Position numbers and translations under genes: made by a program. Below are positions 1-35,433 of a stretch of 64,000 nucleotides of DNA, one piece after another. Source of the stretch: Siphonodentalium dalli (taxonomy: Eukaryota > Mollusca > Scaphopoda > Gadilida > Siphonodentaliidae); assembly GCA_032622095.1 (NCBI GenBank), contig CP136061.1, positions 21,516,991-21,580,990 of the forward strand, read 5' to 3'. The notes below the pieces were generated by a model. It searched no databases. It was not told the DNA's origin and saw only the letters and a list, made by a program, of their open reading frames with translations. Every line of letters starts with the position of its first letter. Within the stretch, counting starts at the first letter, position 1.

Positions 1-566
1 CAATACAAGTTACCTGAATGAGTGCTATTTCTCAACAGTTTACCGACAAACGGTATAATTCATTCCGGCTCCGATTCCGGCATAACATTTTTAATCAACG
101 GCACACAAATATATTTGACGATTTAACATCCAAACAGTAATAAAAACTAATAGGGAATGCGGGTAACAATCATTGATACCTTTTGATATCGTATCCTCGT
201 TATCAAATTCACCTTTCAGAGTATTTGTACGGCCTTAATGATTAAAAGAACATGAGAAATAAACTGACTTGTGTTGTGTTTACTACGGCGAAAATAGGTG
301 TACACGGAAGCAACGTAATTAATTTGTTGCCAGATTTCACAATGCGAACTCCTTTCTGCATATATTACAGGCGGCACACTTAGATTTCTTATCTTTCTTT
401 GAAAAATATTTCCACACAGGACTCGTTTGTTCGTCGTGCTCTGCCATGATTACAGGAAGTTGTGACAACCGAAACTACGGGTTTTCCCAACTTACCACGG
501 TTGTCATTTCCGGTTTTTCCCGACAACCGAAACCGAACTGATTCCACGGTTAACCGCCCATCTCTA
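1..566 (-). mobile_element. hAT-type element fragment with BED-finger start, runs off the left edge
   Basis: The stretch ends at 566 with GGTTAACCGCCCATCTCTA. This is the same terminus as the complete hAT element at 9807-10867. Inside, on the minus strand, is the start of a BED-finger transposase (337-447). The other end and the target duplication are not in the window. The strong AAACCG/CGGTTT content near the end is also shared with the 9.8 kb copy. Membership in the same family is inferred from terminus and ORF; the internal sequence has diverged. Confidence 0.65.
337..447 (-). pseudogene. hAT transposase N-terminal fragment (BED-type zinc finger)
   Basis: An ATG-initiated 36-codon frame reads MAEHDEQTSPVWKYF followed by CAACNIC, then stops. 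The SPVWxYF and CxxC spacing matches the start of BED fingers in hAT transposases, which bind transposon ends. The parallel frame at 10089 starts MAEQNNEQDSTKSPVWSYF. The rest of the finger (the histidine pair) and the DDE core are missing, so this is a relic. Confidence 0.6.
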
Positions 567-640
567 CTACCCTGCACAAATTCTCCCTCTGGGAACCTCA
601 TTCTGCTTAGATCTCATTTTCTGGTTAGTACCTATAGTCT

Positions 641-856
641 CAAATTAACATTGTTTTTGGTTACTTTTTCCCTTCTGTTCAGTTTCTATATTCCCAAATT
701 TGCATTGTTTTTGTTAACTTTTTCCCTTCTGTTCAGTTTCTATATTCCCAAATTAACATTGTTTTTGGTTACTTTTTCCCTTCTGTTCAGTTTCTATATT
801 CCCAAATTTACATTGTTTTTGTTTACTTTTTCCCTTCTGTTCAGTTTCTATATTCC
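641..856. repeat. Minisatellite, 54 bp unit x 4
   Basis: Four copies start at about 641, 695, 749 and 803 with CAAATT and contain TTTTTCCCTTCTGTTCAG. Because 54 is a multiple of 3, the plus frame is open and reads as a hydrophobic 18-residue repeat (LFLVTFSLLFSFYIPK). There is no sign that it is a gene. Confidence 0.9.
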
Positions 857-904
857 CTAATTTGCAACCTAAATCTGATCCTAGGTCTCCCATAGCAGTT
901 GAGG

Positions 905-1032
905 CCTAAGCAGAAAGCGGTTATGAGAGGGTAATTTGGTGACACAAGCCCGCTGTGCGAGATAGCATCACTAAATTCAACTTCTGGGGACCTCATACTG
1001 TAAATGTCAGATAAACTATTTCCAGGCTTGCA
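905..1032. mobile_element. Degenerate copy of the CAAGCCTTGAAATAG palindromic MITE
   Basis: It shares GGGTAATTTGGTGA, GATAGCATCACTAAATTCAA and TCTGGGGACCTCAT with the intact palindromes at 5791-5941 and 14527-14780. Both ends are eroded and no target duplication is visible. Confidence 0.55.
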
Positions 1033-1162
1033 CGTTTTGGACATTGAAAAATACCAATTAAATTCTGGCATGTTATGGTGCCAACAGTTCAGAAAATGAT
1101 GAACTAACCGATCAGTCTTCCATGATTGTCGAAAAATCTGCTTTCATTGTTATAATTATTCA

Positions 1163-27295
<26,133 letters not shown>

Positions 27296-27411
27296 CTGAA
27301 AAAAAATAGATAACTGTAAGACAAAAACCAATATCACGTACACATATCTAAACTTGAGTTATTGTCCGTGAAATTGGTTCTATTTGGATTAGTATCACAC
27401 ACGTATTTTAC

Positions 27412-27500
27412 CTGAAATAGCTGTTAAAAGTGCCCAGATATTTCGTGATTTTCCTTCTACTCAAACAAAATGGCGGCTTCACTCAAACCCGGTGAAATAA
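27412..27500 (-). promoter_or_regulatory. UBA1: UBA1 5' UTR exon and promoter region with YY1-type site
   Basis: Donor TTTCAG|GTAAAA at 27412/27411, matched by the acceptor just before the ATG at 27295, predicts a non-coding first exon. AAAATGGCGGC at 27467-27477 is a YY1 consensus, typical just downstream of start sites of housekeeping genes. The upstream end is an estimate; no transcript data. Confidence 0.55.
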
Positions 27501-28826
27501 ATACACGTGCGAAAAACATTGTTTTCTCATAAATTTACATGGTGAATGGTTGATTACTAATAATATGACCCCTCGTCGTATATTATACCTCTTTATTGTC
27601 TATCACGTCAAAGTTCGTGAAAACACTCTCGTAATTTTCACGAGCGCTCACGACGGGTAACAAAAGATTAGCCCGGTCTTCCCCAAGCAGAAGACCATTA
27701 CCCGGCTGGGGGGCCTGTCATTCTAAAACGTGAACTGAACTTACCAAATGTCAAAACACTCCTGACGCCTTTGGTTGGCCTGTAATGGATTTTAAACAAA
27801 TAAAAAATCTTTTTCCACAAATCCTCGGCTTATCCAAGAAGTTTAACGAACGAGTGATCAATCGACACCTATCACTGAGATATATTTAATGTTATCGACA
27901 CTCACAGACGCGTCATTCATATATTTAGAATAGTTTGTCGGCGTAATTTCTTTGATCACGGCTTTATATATACACCGTCACACTTCCTGTTTAGACATTA
28001 TGTCATATCGGAGACAGGTAGCCAATTGCCATCAAGGTGTGTGTTAATCTGCGTTACAGTAAAATGAAGAAAGACCTATCTAAATCTAGCTGTGGCGTGT
28101 TTTAATTAGGATCAGATGCCATCTAAAATTTAACTTTAATGTCTGTAATGGTTGCCGTTCTCTCGATAGCGCGATGAGTCACAATGATCGAATCTGTCAA
28201 TCTTCACCATACAGACATCGATTTTATGCTTTTGCAGGTTTATCAGTACCAGTAACCATGCATGGGCGTATCCGAGATAATAGACTCCAATGTGAAATAA
28301 TATATCAGTAAATTTTTTTCTATATATAGAACTTTGGAAATGGCATGCTTGAATCAACAGCAAGCTTATTTTACGAAATATTTCGTGTTAAAAAAACCAA
28401 TAGGCCTACTGAAGATACTTATAATACCGTACTTATATTGAAGGGGTCTCTCTCACCTAAACTGGGCTGTTCAAGGGTAGGCCTACACACTACACAGGTT
28501 TTTTAAATGTGCTGAAGGGTGTCGGCACCACTAGCAATCCAGTTACTGTAAAATGTTGACTACAGCAAGGCAAGTTTGGAGTTTGGGATGATACCCGGGA
28601 AGATTTGAAAGGGCCGTCGGCCCTCTCCTATACAACCCAATTTTGGATGCCGCATTTCCGATGAAGAGCGTTTGTATGGTGTGAGAGTTTGTAAGTAGAT
28701 TGATATCTACACAGGTGGATGCACGATGGGTGTGTGCCTACCGTGCATGCGGTGGATGCAACCGAATCAGGAACAAAGCCCCACCCCATTCCAATCCAGG
28801 ACGGACGAAGAAGAGGTGGATTAAAT
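27501..28826. other. Intergenic sequence upstream of UBA1
   Basis: No gene or clear element recognised. AT-rich, with a short GC-richer piece at 27630-27720 and 28560-28800. Confidence 0.4.
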
Positions 28827-29552
28827 TTTTATACGCCCTTTTAAAAAAAAAAGTCATATTATGTAATAAGTCTGTCCGTCCGTCCATCCGTCCGTCCGTC
28901 CGTCCGTCCGTCTTTTAACATTTTTGGTTTCCGACCGATAACTCCAGTTTGGATTATTTGATCTGAACCAAAGTTGGTATGTGTATTTCCCAGCTAAAAC
29001 TACAGTCCAAGTTCGAATATGGGTTCCGTCCAATTATTTTTACATGAATTACGGCCCTTTTTCGACTTAGAATTTGACCATCTGTTAAAATTTTAGGTTT
29101 CCGACCGATAACTCCAGTTTGGATTATTTGATCTGAACCAAAGTTGGTATGTGTATTTCCCAGCTAACGATACAGGCCAAGTTCGAATATGGGTTCCGTC
29201 CAGTTATTTTAATGTGAGTTACAGCCCTTTTTCGACTCAGAATTTGATGAATTTCATAACATTTCGGTTTCCGACCGATAACTCCAGTTTTGATTATTTG
29301 ATCTAAAACAAAGCTGGTATGTGTATTTCCTAGCTAAAACTACAGGCCAAGTTCGAATATAGGTTCTGTCTAATTATTTTCACATGAGTTACAGCCATTT
29401 TTCGACTTAGAATTTGACCGCATTTTGGCATTGAAATTAGGGGTATATCAGATATTCTTCAAATATAAGCCCAAAGTATTATTTTATTTTGCGGTAGTAC
29501 AATTCGAAAAAGCTAAAGGCGTATTTTGCCACGCCCTAGCGATGCTCTTGTT
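28827..29552. mobile_element. Pearl-type element: (CCGT)n head plus 170 bp x 3 array
   Basis: A (CCGT)n microsatellite at about 28872-28913 is followed by three tandem units of 170 bp (GGTTTCCGACCGATAACTCC at 28926, 29096, 29266). The tail reads GGCGTATTTTGCCACGCCC then TAGCGATGCTCTTG. Microsatellite plus short tandem array plus conserved tail is the architecture of pearl elements of molluscs. Confidence 0.7.
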
Positions 29553-29837
29553 AACATTTGTATTGCATTTTGCAGCACTGGGTATCTTTTGAGTAGTATT
29601 CCCTACCAATACATGTTTTTTCATTGTAAATTGCTTTGCAGAAATTGGAAATTGCTTCACAAATTGCGATGCGAATCCAGTTAAATCAAGCCCTGCCAGT
29701 TACGTCAACTTTAATTTCCATTGAAGGTAAAGAATTATTCTTCAACAAAAATCGTGGCAGCTAGACTCGAAAACTAAACATCATTTCAAAAGAGATTTAA
29801 AAATATGTGTACATTTCAGCACCTTTTACAAACATGT

Positions 29838-30453
29838 GAACCCTTCGACAATTTTTTTTTTCCGGTGCATGAGAGTGACCCCTTCAGCAATACTTTTAGT
29901 GAAAAAATCTGTCGTTTTTAGAGCAATGTTTGAACATTTTAGAGTGAAATGAACATTAATTGGAAAATATTTTTCAACCAAATGGGGCCTAATGTTTGAA
30001 TTTTATAGCCAGATAACCAGATGGAAAGTGCGAGTTTTTAGGAGAGTGATTCGCGGTGCAAGACATATGCAACACCGAAATCTTCAGTGGCGATGATTCG
30101 CGAGCGCTATACACCGGTATGTTGTATAAATAACATGGCGGCAGTTTTAACCGAAGTTCACCTTATATATAAGCCTTGCCACTGGTTCGCGATTTTCAAG
30201 ATGGCCGATGGTTCCATATGGTCCGATTCCTAGCATTTTACTCAACCCACCGGTAAAAGGTAAAAGTTAAGAAGTAGCATCCATTTGTAAACATTCGACA
30301 GCTGAGTGCGAGCATTTTTTATCAGCATGTTATGGCTTAATTTCAGTTATTCTGAGTGCAACTACGGGTTTAAGAATTGTTTTGTGGCCATGTCATCTAC
30401 AGAGTTAGGATCTGGTGACGACACGGACATTCAGACGTTTAAGCGATGGACGC
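29838..30453. repeat. Direct repeat, copy 1 (second copy 32418-33000)
   Basis: From GAACCCTTCGACAATTTTTT to TTTAAGCGATGGACG. Nearly identical to the second copy, except for 34 bp absent from copy 2 and a few substitutions. Contains ATAACATGGCGGCAG and AAGATGGCCGATGG, YY1-like motifs. No protein family recognised in its short frames. Confidence 0.92.
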
Positions 30454-30489
30454 TGGTATGCCGTCAGGTCCGGTAGCTTTGTGTGGGTT

Positions 30490-31907
30490 CAGGGATGTGG
30501 CTAGAGGGGGGGGTGTGGGGGTGTCTCACCCCCCCCCCAGCAGAGAGCTATATTTTCAATAGTTGGAAATTTCATACCTGCCACAACGGAATTTCACACC
30601 AACAATAGGTTGAAAATGTTCTTGTAGTTTGATTATAAAACAATTTATTGGGGGAATTTATTGTTTTTCGACCAATATTTGCATATGTTCCTATTTTTTG
30701 TCAAATTTTTTGACAGAAATGGACATCAGTTGGAAATTTTCCAACCTTAGGGGGGTGACAGGTTGGAAATTTCCAACACTTGGAAAGCTTGTGTCCTGGT
30801 CCCTCCCCCGTGGCCAGTCAAAAACATCTAGTTAATTTAAGAAAACAATATTGTCATACAATTGGTCAACATTGTCATTGGAATTGTCATCAGTTGGAAA
30901 TTTTCCAAACTAAGTGGGGGTGTAGGGTTTGAAATTTCCAACAGTAGGAAGGCTTGAGGCTAGTCTAGATGTTAGGATTTTGCGATTTTCTTGTTCAGAT
31001 TTCAAAATTTTCGCACACCGGGCCGAACCATGGTCGGCCCGGTGTGTCATTGCCCCATCCACATGGCCAATACAAAACTGCTAATTAGTTTAGCAAAACA
31101 ATATTTTACTACATTTGGTCAAACTTGTAGACATAAATGGTCATCAGTTGGAGAATTTTCCAACCTGAGGGGGAGCATGAGGTTTGAAATTTCCAACACT
31201 AGGAAAGCTTCAGTTGAGGCCAGTCTAGATGCTAGGATTTGCGATTTTCTTGTATATAGTTTTCAAAATTTTCTCACACCGGGCCAAACAACCATGGTCG
31301 GCCCGGTGTTTCCTGGTCTGTTGTCGGTAGCTGTGTGCATTTGTCTGGAATTAGATCACTAGTTGTTTTTTTGAGGCAATTTTCAGGTTAAAATATCTTA
31401 ATGTTTTCATACTGGGAAAATAGAAGCATGGCTTATGAAAATATAGGAAATTAGGCCTGAGCATGAGGTACAAGGGGGGGGGGGTGCAAATAGAAATATG
31501 CAAACAAACAGTTGTCGGTGCGATTTCGACTCAAGGGGGGGGGGGGGGTGCAAGTGGAATTATGCAAAAAGTTGTGTTGGTGTGATTCCGACTCAAGGGG
31601 GGGGGGGGGTGCAAGTGGAATTATGCAAAAAGTTGTGTTGGTGTGATTCCGACTCAAGGGGGGGGGGGGGTGCAAATGGAATTATGCAAAAAGTTGTGTT
31701 GGTGTGATTCCGACTCAAGGGGGGAGGTGCAAGTGGAATTATGCAAAAAGTTGTGTTGGTGTGATTCCGACTCAAGGGGGGGGGGGGGTGCAAATGGAAT
31801 TATGCAAAAAGTTGTGTTGGTATGATTCCGACTCAAGGGGGGGGGGGTGCAGTTGGAAATTCCCAAGGTGGACACCCCCCAGCGGAGACCCTCTATCCAC
31901 ATCCCTG
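30490..31907. mobile_element. hAT element inserted in retrotransposon fragment, 8 bp duplication
   Basis: TGTGGGTT at 30482-30489 and 31908-31915. Termini CAGGGATGTGGCTAGAGG and complement of CAGGGATGTGGATAGAGG. The interior carries about three ~230 bp imperfect repeats (CAGTTGGAAATTTTCCAA; GGGCCGAACCATGGTCGGCC) and the G-run minisatellite. No transposase. Confidence 0.93.
31470..31850. repeat. Minisatellite of ~60 bp units with 8-13 G runs
   Basis: About seven units of GATTCCGACTCAA, a G run, TGCAAGTGGAATTATGCAAA and AAGTTGTGTTGGTGT. The G run varies between units (as few as 4 at 31720). Open frames on both strands follow from the repeat and are not genes. Confidence 0.93.
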
Positions 31908-32417
31908 TGTGGGTTGCTGTTCCGCAGGAGCTTCAGGACGCCTTCCACTCCGATTGTCAGATCTTTGTTGGAAGCTTCTGGTGTTGCTGGTGTTTCAAGA
32001 TCTGGAATGTTGGATGTATCTTCTACTGTGAAGACCGATGAAAACTGGGTGTTTAATATTTCAGCCCTTAATTTGGGATCGGTGTATGTTATCCCGTCTT
32101 TCTTTAATGGAGCCACGCCGGTGTTGTCATTCTTCTTGCTCTTGATAAATGACCATAGCTTCCGTGGGTTTGCTGAGTCCGATACCATCTCATTCACATA
32201 TTTGTTATATCTCTTTTTGCACGATTTTTGGGTGTCTTTTTTCAGTTGGTTGAAACGTTGCCAGTCTTTTTGTTGTCTGTCTTTTTAGCTTTTTTGTAAG
32301 CTCGTTTTTTCCTCCTGGTCATTCTGATGATGTCTCTATCTATCCACGGTTGGTTAAATCTTGTGCTTGTGTATTTTGATGGAACATGTTCTTCCATGAT
32401 TCCGAGGAAAGCTTGTC

Positions 32418-33000
32418 GAACCCTTCGACAATTTTTTTTTCCGGTGCATGAGAGTGACCCCTTCAGCAATACTTTTAGTGAAAAAATCTGTCGTTTTTAG
32501 AGCAATGTTTGAACATTTTAGAGTGAAATGAACATTAATTGGAAAATATTTTTCAACCAAATGGGGCCTAATGTGCGAGTTTTTAGGAGACTGATTCGCG
32601 GTGCAAGACATATGCAACACCGAAATCTTCAGTGGCGATGATTCGCGAGCGCTATACACCGGTATGTTGTATAAATAACATGGCGGCAGTTTTAACCGAA
32701 GTTCACCTTATATATAAGCCTTGTCACTGGTTCGCGATTTTCAAGATGGCCGATGGTTCCATATGGTCCGATTCCTAGCATTTTACCCAACCCACCGGTA
32801 AAAGGTAAAAGTTAAGAAGTAGCAACCATTTATAAACATTCGACAGCTGAGTGCGAGCATTTTTTATCAGCATGTTATGGCTTAATTTCAGTTATTCTGA
32901 GTGCAACTACGGGTTTAAGAATTGTTTTGTGGCCATGTCATCTACAGAGTTAGGATCTGGTGACGACACGGACATTCAGACGTTTAAGCGATGGACGCCC
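32418..33000. repeat. Direct repeat, copy 2 (first copy 29838-30453)
   Basis: Same sequence as copy 1 minus 34 bp (after GGGGCCTAATG). It ends in ...AAGCGATGGACGCC. The two copies bracket the retrotransposon fragment, which begins at the last bases of copy 1 and ends at the first base of copy 2. Confidence 0.92.
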
Positions 33001-34250
33001 TCTTTTGTCAACAAACTTCCCATAATTTACTGATAAATCTGGATAAATAGCGAGTAATTGCGATAAAAAAAAATAACGCACAAACATATACGTGATACAC
33101 TCAATCCATCTACTGCGTGAAACCTATACGTATTGTATGTATCCAGGGTGATTGTTTTATGAAGTTGTCGCACCTGCGATTCGGTAACGAACTGTTGCCA
33201 TTTTATTTTGGGAATTCGAAGACTGGGGCCATATGCTAAAAATAGATGCTACTTCTTAACTTTGACCTCCGGAGACCAAATGGCGGATTCACCGCGAGTT
33301 AGTGATCTCACTTATAGTGGGGGTCTCCCCGGTGTTGAGTGATTTGCTTATCGCACACACCTTATGTGCTGTACTATATATAACATAATTTGGCTGTTGT
33401 TTATACTGAGATGGCGTACGATCTTGACAGTAACATGCTATTTACGCGATATTTATGATTGGAATAAGAACAAAATATGTCTATATTTTAATATTCTTTC
33501 TGTTTATGGCGGTTTTAACGGATGTGACTATTTTAACAGCAATACCCATCGCGAAGGTCATTCGTATCTTTAATGTTAGGACAAGTGTATCGTAGTCTTT
33601 GTTATGCGGTGCCGGTCCGACACGCACGACCTGCAATATCACCAAGATTAGTCGGTTCCGCGAAAATATATATTATATACCAATTGAGAACATGTCGCAA
33701 TGATTCGTATGCAGTATATAATAAGTGAAAGTCACTTGTCGACGCTATAAAATTTGGTATATTATATCATTGAAAATAACCGGACTATGCGTGCGACTAT
33801 ATGCATTTTACATAAATCACATAGAATACACGCAAGGGAATCGGAGCACATATATAAGTTATTAAACGTATCAACAGCACATCTGAGCCTCCTCGTTACA
33901 TTTCATATCGCATATATGAAAATTCAGGTCCGCGAGTGGCGCCGTGTATACACATAAGCCAGTTCCATATATAATATATACTGGCAATATAATCATAACA
34001 TAAATTGAGTGCGTTTGCAGCATAAAATGAAGAAAAAAAGAAGAGATAATCTATAGTTTGGGGAGGGGAGGGCATACATGCGTTGTGCCTGTGTATAATA
34101 TAGGGTGTTGGAATATAGCTCATATATATAATATAAGCAATAAAAATATATTACTTTAATTGAAAGCGCCATTATAGAATTGGTTACATGTATATACAGG
34201 ATGTGACTGCACAATCAGAGGAACCCATTTTAATTGATCCTTTCGCGGGG
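33001..34250. other. Intergenic, nothing recognised
   Basis: AT-rich with TATATA-type stretches. A short piece at 33225-33280 is an inverted partial match to the direct repeats (AAGTTAAGAAGTAGCATC). Confidence 0.4.
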
Positions 34251-34450
34251 ATTCATGCATGACGCTATAGGTGCGCTGATATTATCTACCAGTTCATTAT
34301 CTTATATATTATGCGAGTCTGACACAGGGGGACTCGTATATATATAAGATAATGCGCTGACTTCAATGTAAATATTAGGACAAATGCATTCTCGTATATA
34401 TGCGAGGCTCATAAGATAATGCATTGGCACAGGGTTTTCGCAAAATATCA
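34251..34450. mobile_element. Degenerate TTAA-type MITE
   Basis: CAGTTCATTATCTTATATAT, CAAATGCATTCTCGTATATA and GCATTGGCACAGGGTTTTCG match the family cores; ends are eroded. Confidence 0.55.
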
Positions 34451-34685
34451 GGATTATTCTTTGAACAATTATATATACAGAAAGTCTTATAGACGCGACT
34501 TAATATTTTAAATACAGTTCATAAGATCATGCATTATATAATAGCTCTGGTTTTATCGACGAAGAATTCGTTTAGATATTATTTATTTGAATGCGTAATA
34601 TAACGGTAATAAGATGGATAGTATACTGACTGGAAGTTGAAAGTGCGTGGAACACATCGTCTGGTCCTGAAAGATATATAAAAGA

Positions 34686-34847
34686 GAGAGAGATATATAT
34701 ATATATATATATATATTAGAAATGCGAGACCCCAGAGTGTCAAGCATGTAAACACGCGCGTGTGCATGTATTTGGATAGCGTTGGTTGTTATAAATATTG
34801 CGGACTCCAACGGTCCAACTCCATCCACGCATACAATCAACTCCTTG

Positions 34848-34918
<71 letters not shown>

Positions 34919-34920
34919 AT
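34686..34920. repeat. (AT)n and (AC)n microsatellites
   Basis: (GA)n/(AT)n at 34683-34715 and (AT)n then (AC)n at 34853-34914. Frames through them are artefacts. Confidence 0.95.
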
Positions 34921-35210
34921 ATACACAAGCCCCGACCACGCATAGTCGTCACAAGACGCAGGTGTTGACTAGAACACAAACAAATCTTCTAAAATGATTG
35001 GATAATAATTATGGATCTTTCTTAAAGTTATTTTACCTTTAATTTTATAATTATTCGATATGTGAACATTTACTGATGGAAACTTGAACTGAACACCTAA
35101 GTTCAGCCACCTAATCAACCACCAGCGCACCTGTTAGAAATTTTAACGTGAAACGTCGTTCCGTATATTTTGACAGTCGTTTTTAGAAGTTATGTCCCCT
35201 TTAAAATAAC

Positions 35211-35230
35211 ACTTCCGGTTTTCACTTCCG
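35211..35230 (+). promoter_or_regulatory. DDX10: Paired ETS/GABP-type motifs upstream of DDX10
   Basis: CACTTCCGGTTTTCACTTCCG holds ACTTCCGG and ACTTCCGT 12 bp apart, 40-60 bp before the DDX10 ATG. Such pairs mark TATA-less housekeeping promoters. Function inferred from position and sequence. Confidence 0.5.
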
Positions 35231-35271
35231 TAATCAAAACCCACGTGTGGGAAATCGCTGATCGAAAGAAC

Positions 35272-35433
35272 ATGAATCCAATCGAGCTACAAGCACAGTT
35301 TGCAAGGAAGAGGAAGAATCGTGACGGCCCCAACAATAAAGGACCAAGAAAGAAACGAGTTTATGCCAGAAAAGAAAAGAAATGGCAAGTGATCGACACT
35401 GAAGTTGCTGGACTTGAGGAGAAGTACGAAAAG
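35272..35433 (+). CDS. DDX10: DDX10 coding exon 1
   Basis: 54 codons from [22 protein letters not shown], then [20 protein letters not shown] and EK, donor AAG|GTGAAA. Basic and coiled, like the DDX10 N-terminus (KKxxWQVExE...NYEK). It lies 13.8 kb before exon 2, so assignment rests on the family match and phase 0. Upstream in-frame sequence has only non-ATG starts. Confidence 0.82.

Larger units (their letters stand above)
30454..32416 (-). pseudogene. Fragment of the CR1/L2-like retrotransposon, split by a hAT element
   Basis: Minus-strand pieces 31916-32416 and 30454-30489 match plus-strand 44491-45021 of the longer copy. They cover the endonuclease-RT linker and the start of [42 protein letters not shown], then LLRNSNPH. 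Both element ends are missing. Frameshifts and a small insertion (ETP) distinguish it from the other copy. Interrupted by 30490-31907. Confidence 0.9.

Noticed and set aside
28872-28913. CRISPR-like or coding repeat at (CCGT)n
   Set aside because: Simple tetranucleotide microsatellite in an animal genome, part of a pearl-type element.
31451-31902. His/Pro/Cys-rich frames on both strands
   Set aside because: They run through the G-run minisatellite and are repeat artefacts.
32851-33033. First exon of a gene starting MSSTELGSGDDTDIQTFKRW in the direct repeats
   Set aside because: Present in both repeat copies, but no convincing donor or downstream exon, and no family recognised.
34583-34997. 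Ile/Tyr and His/Thr repeat proteins
   Set aside because: Translation of (AT)n and (AC)n microsatellites.
35170-35271. N-terminal extension of DDX10 upstream of 35272
   Set aside because: The extension starts at TTG, overlaps the ETS-type promoter motifs and does not resemble DDX10; the ATG at 35272 fits better.
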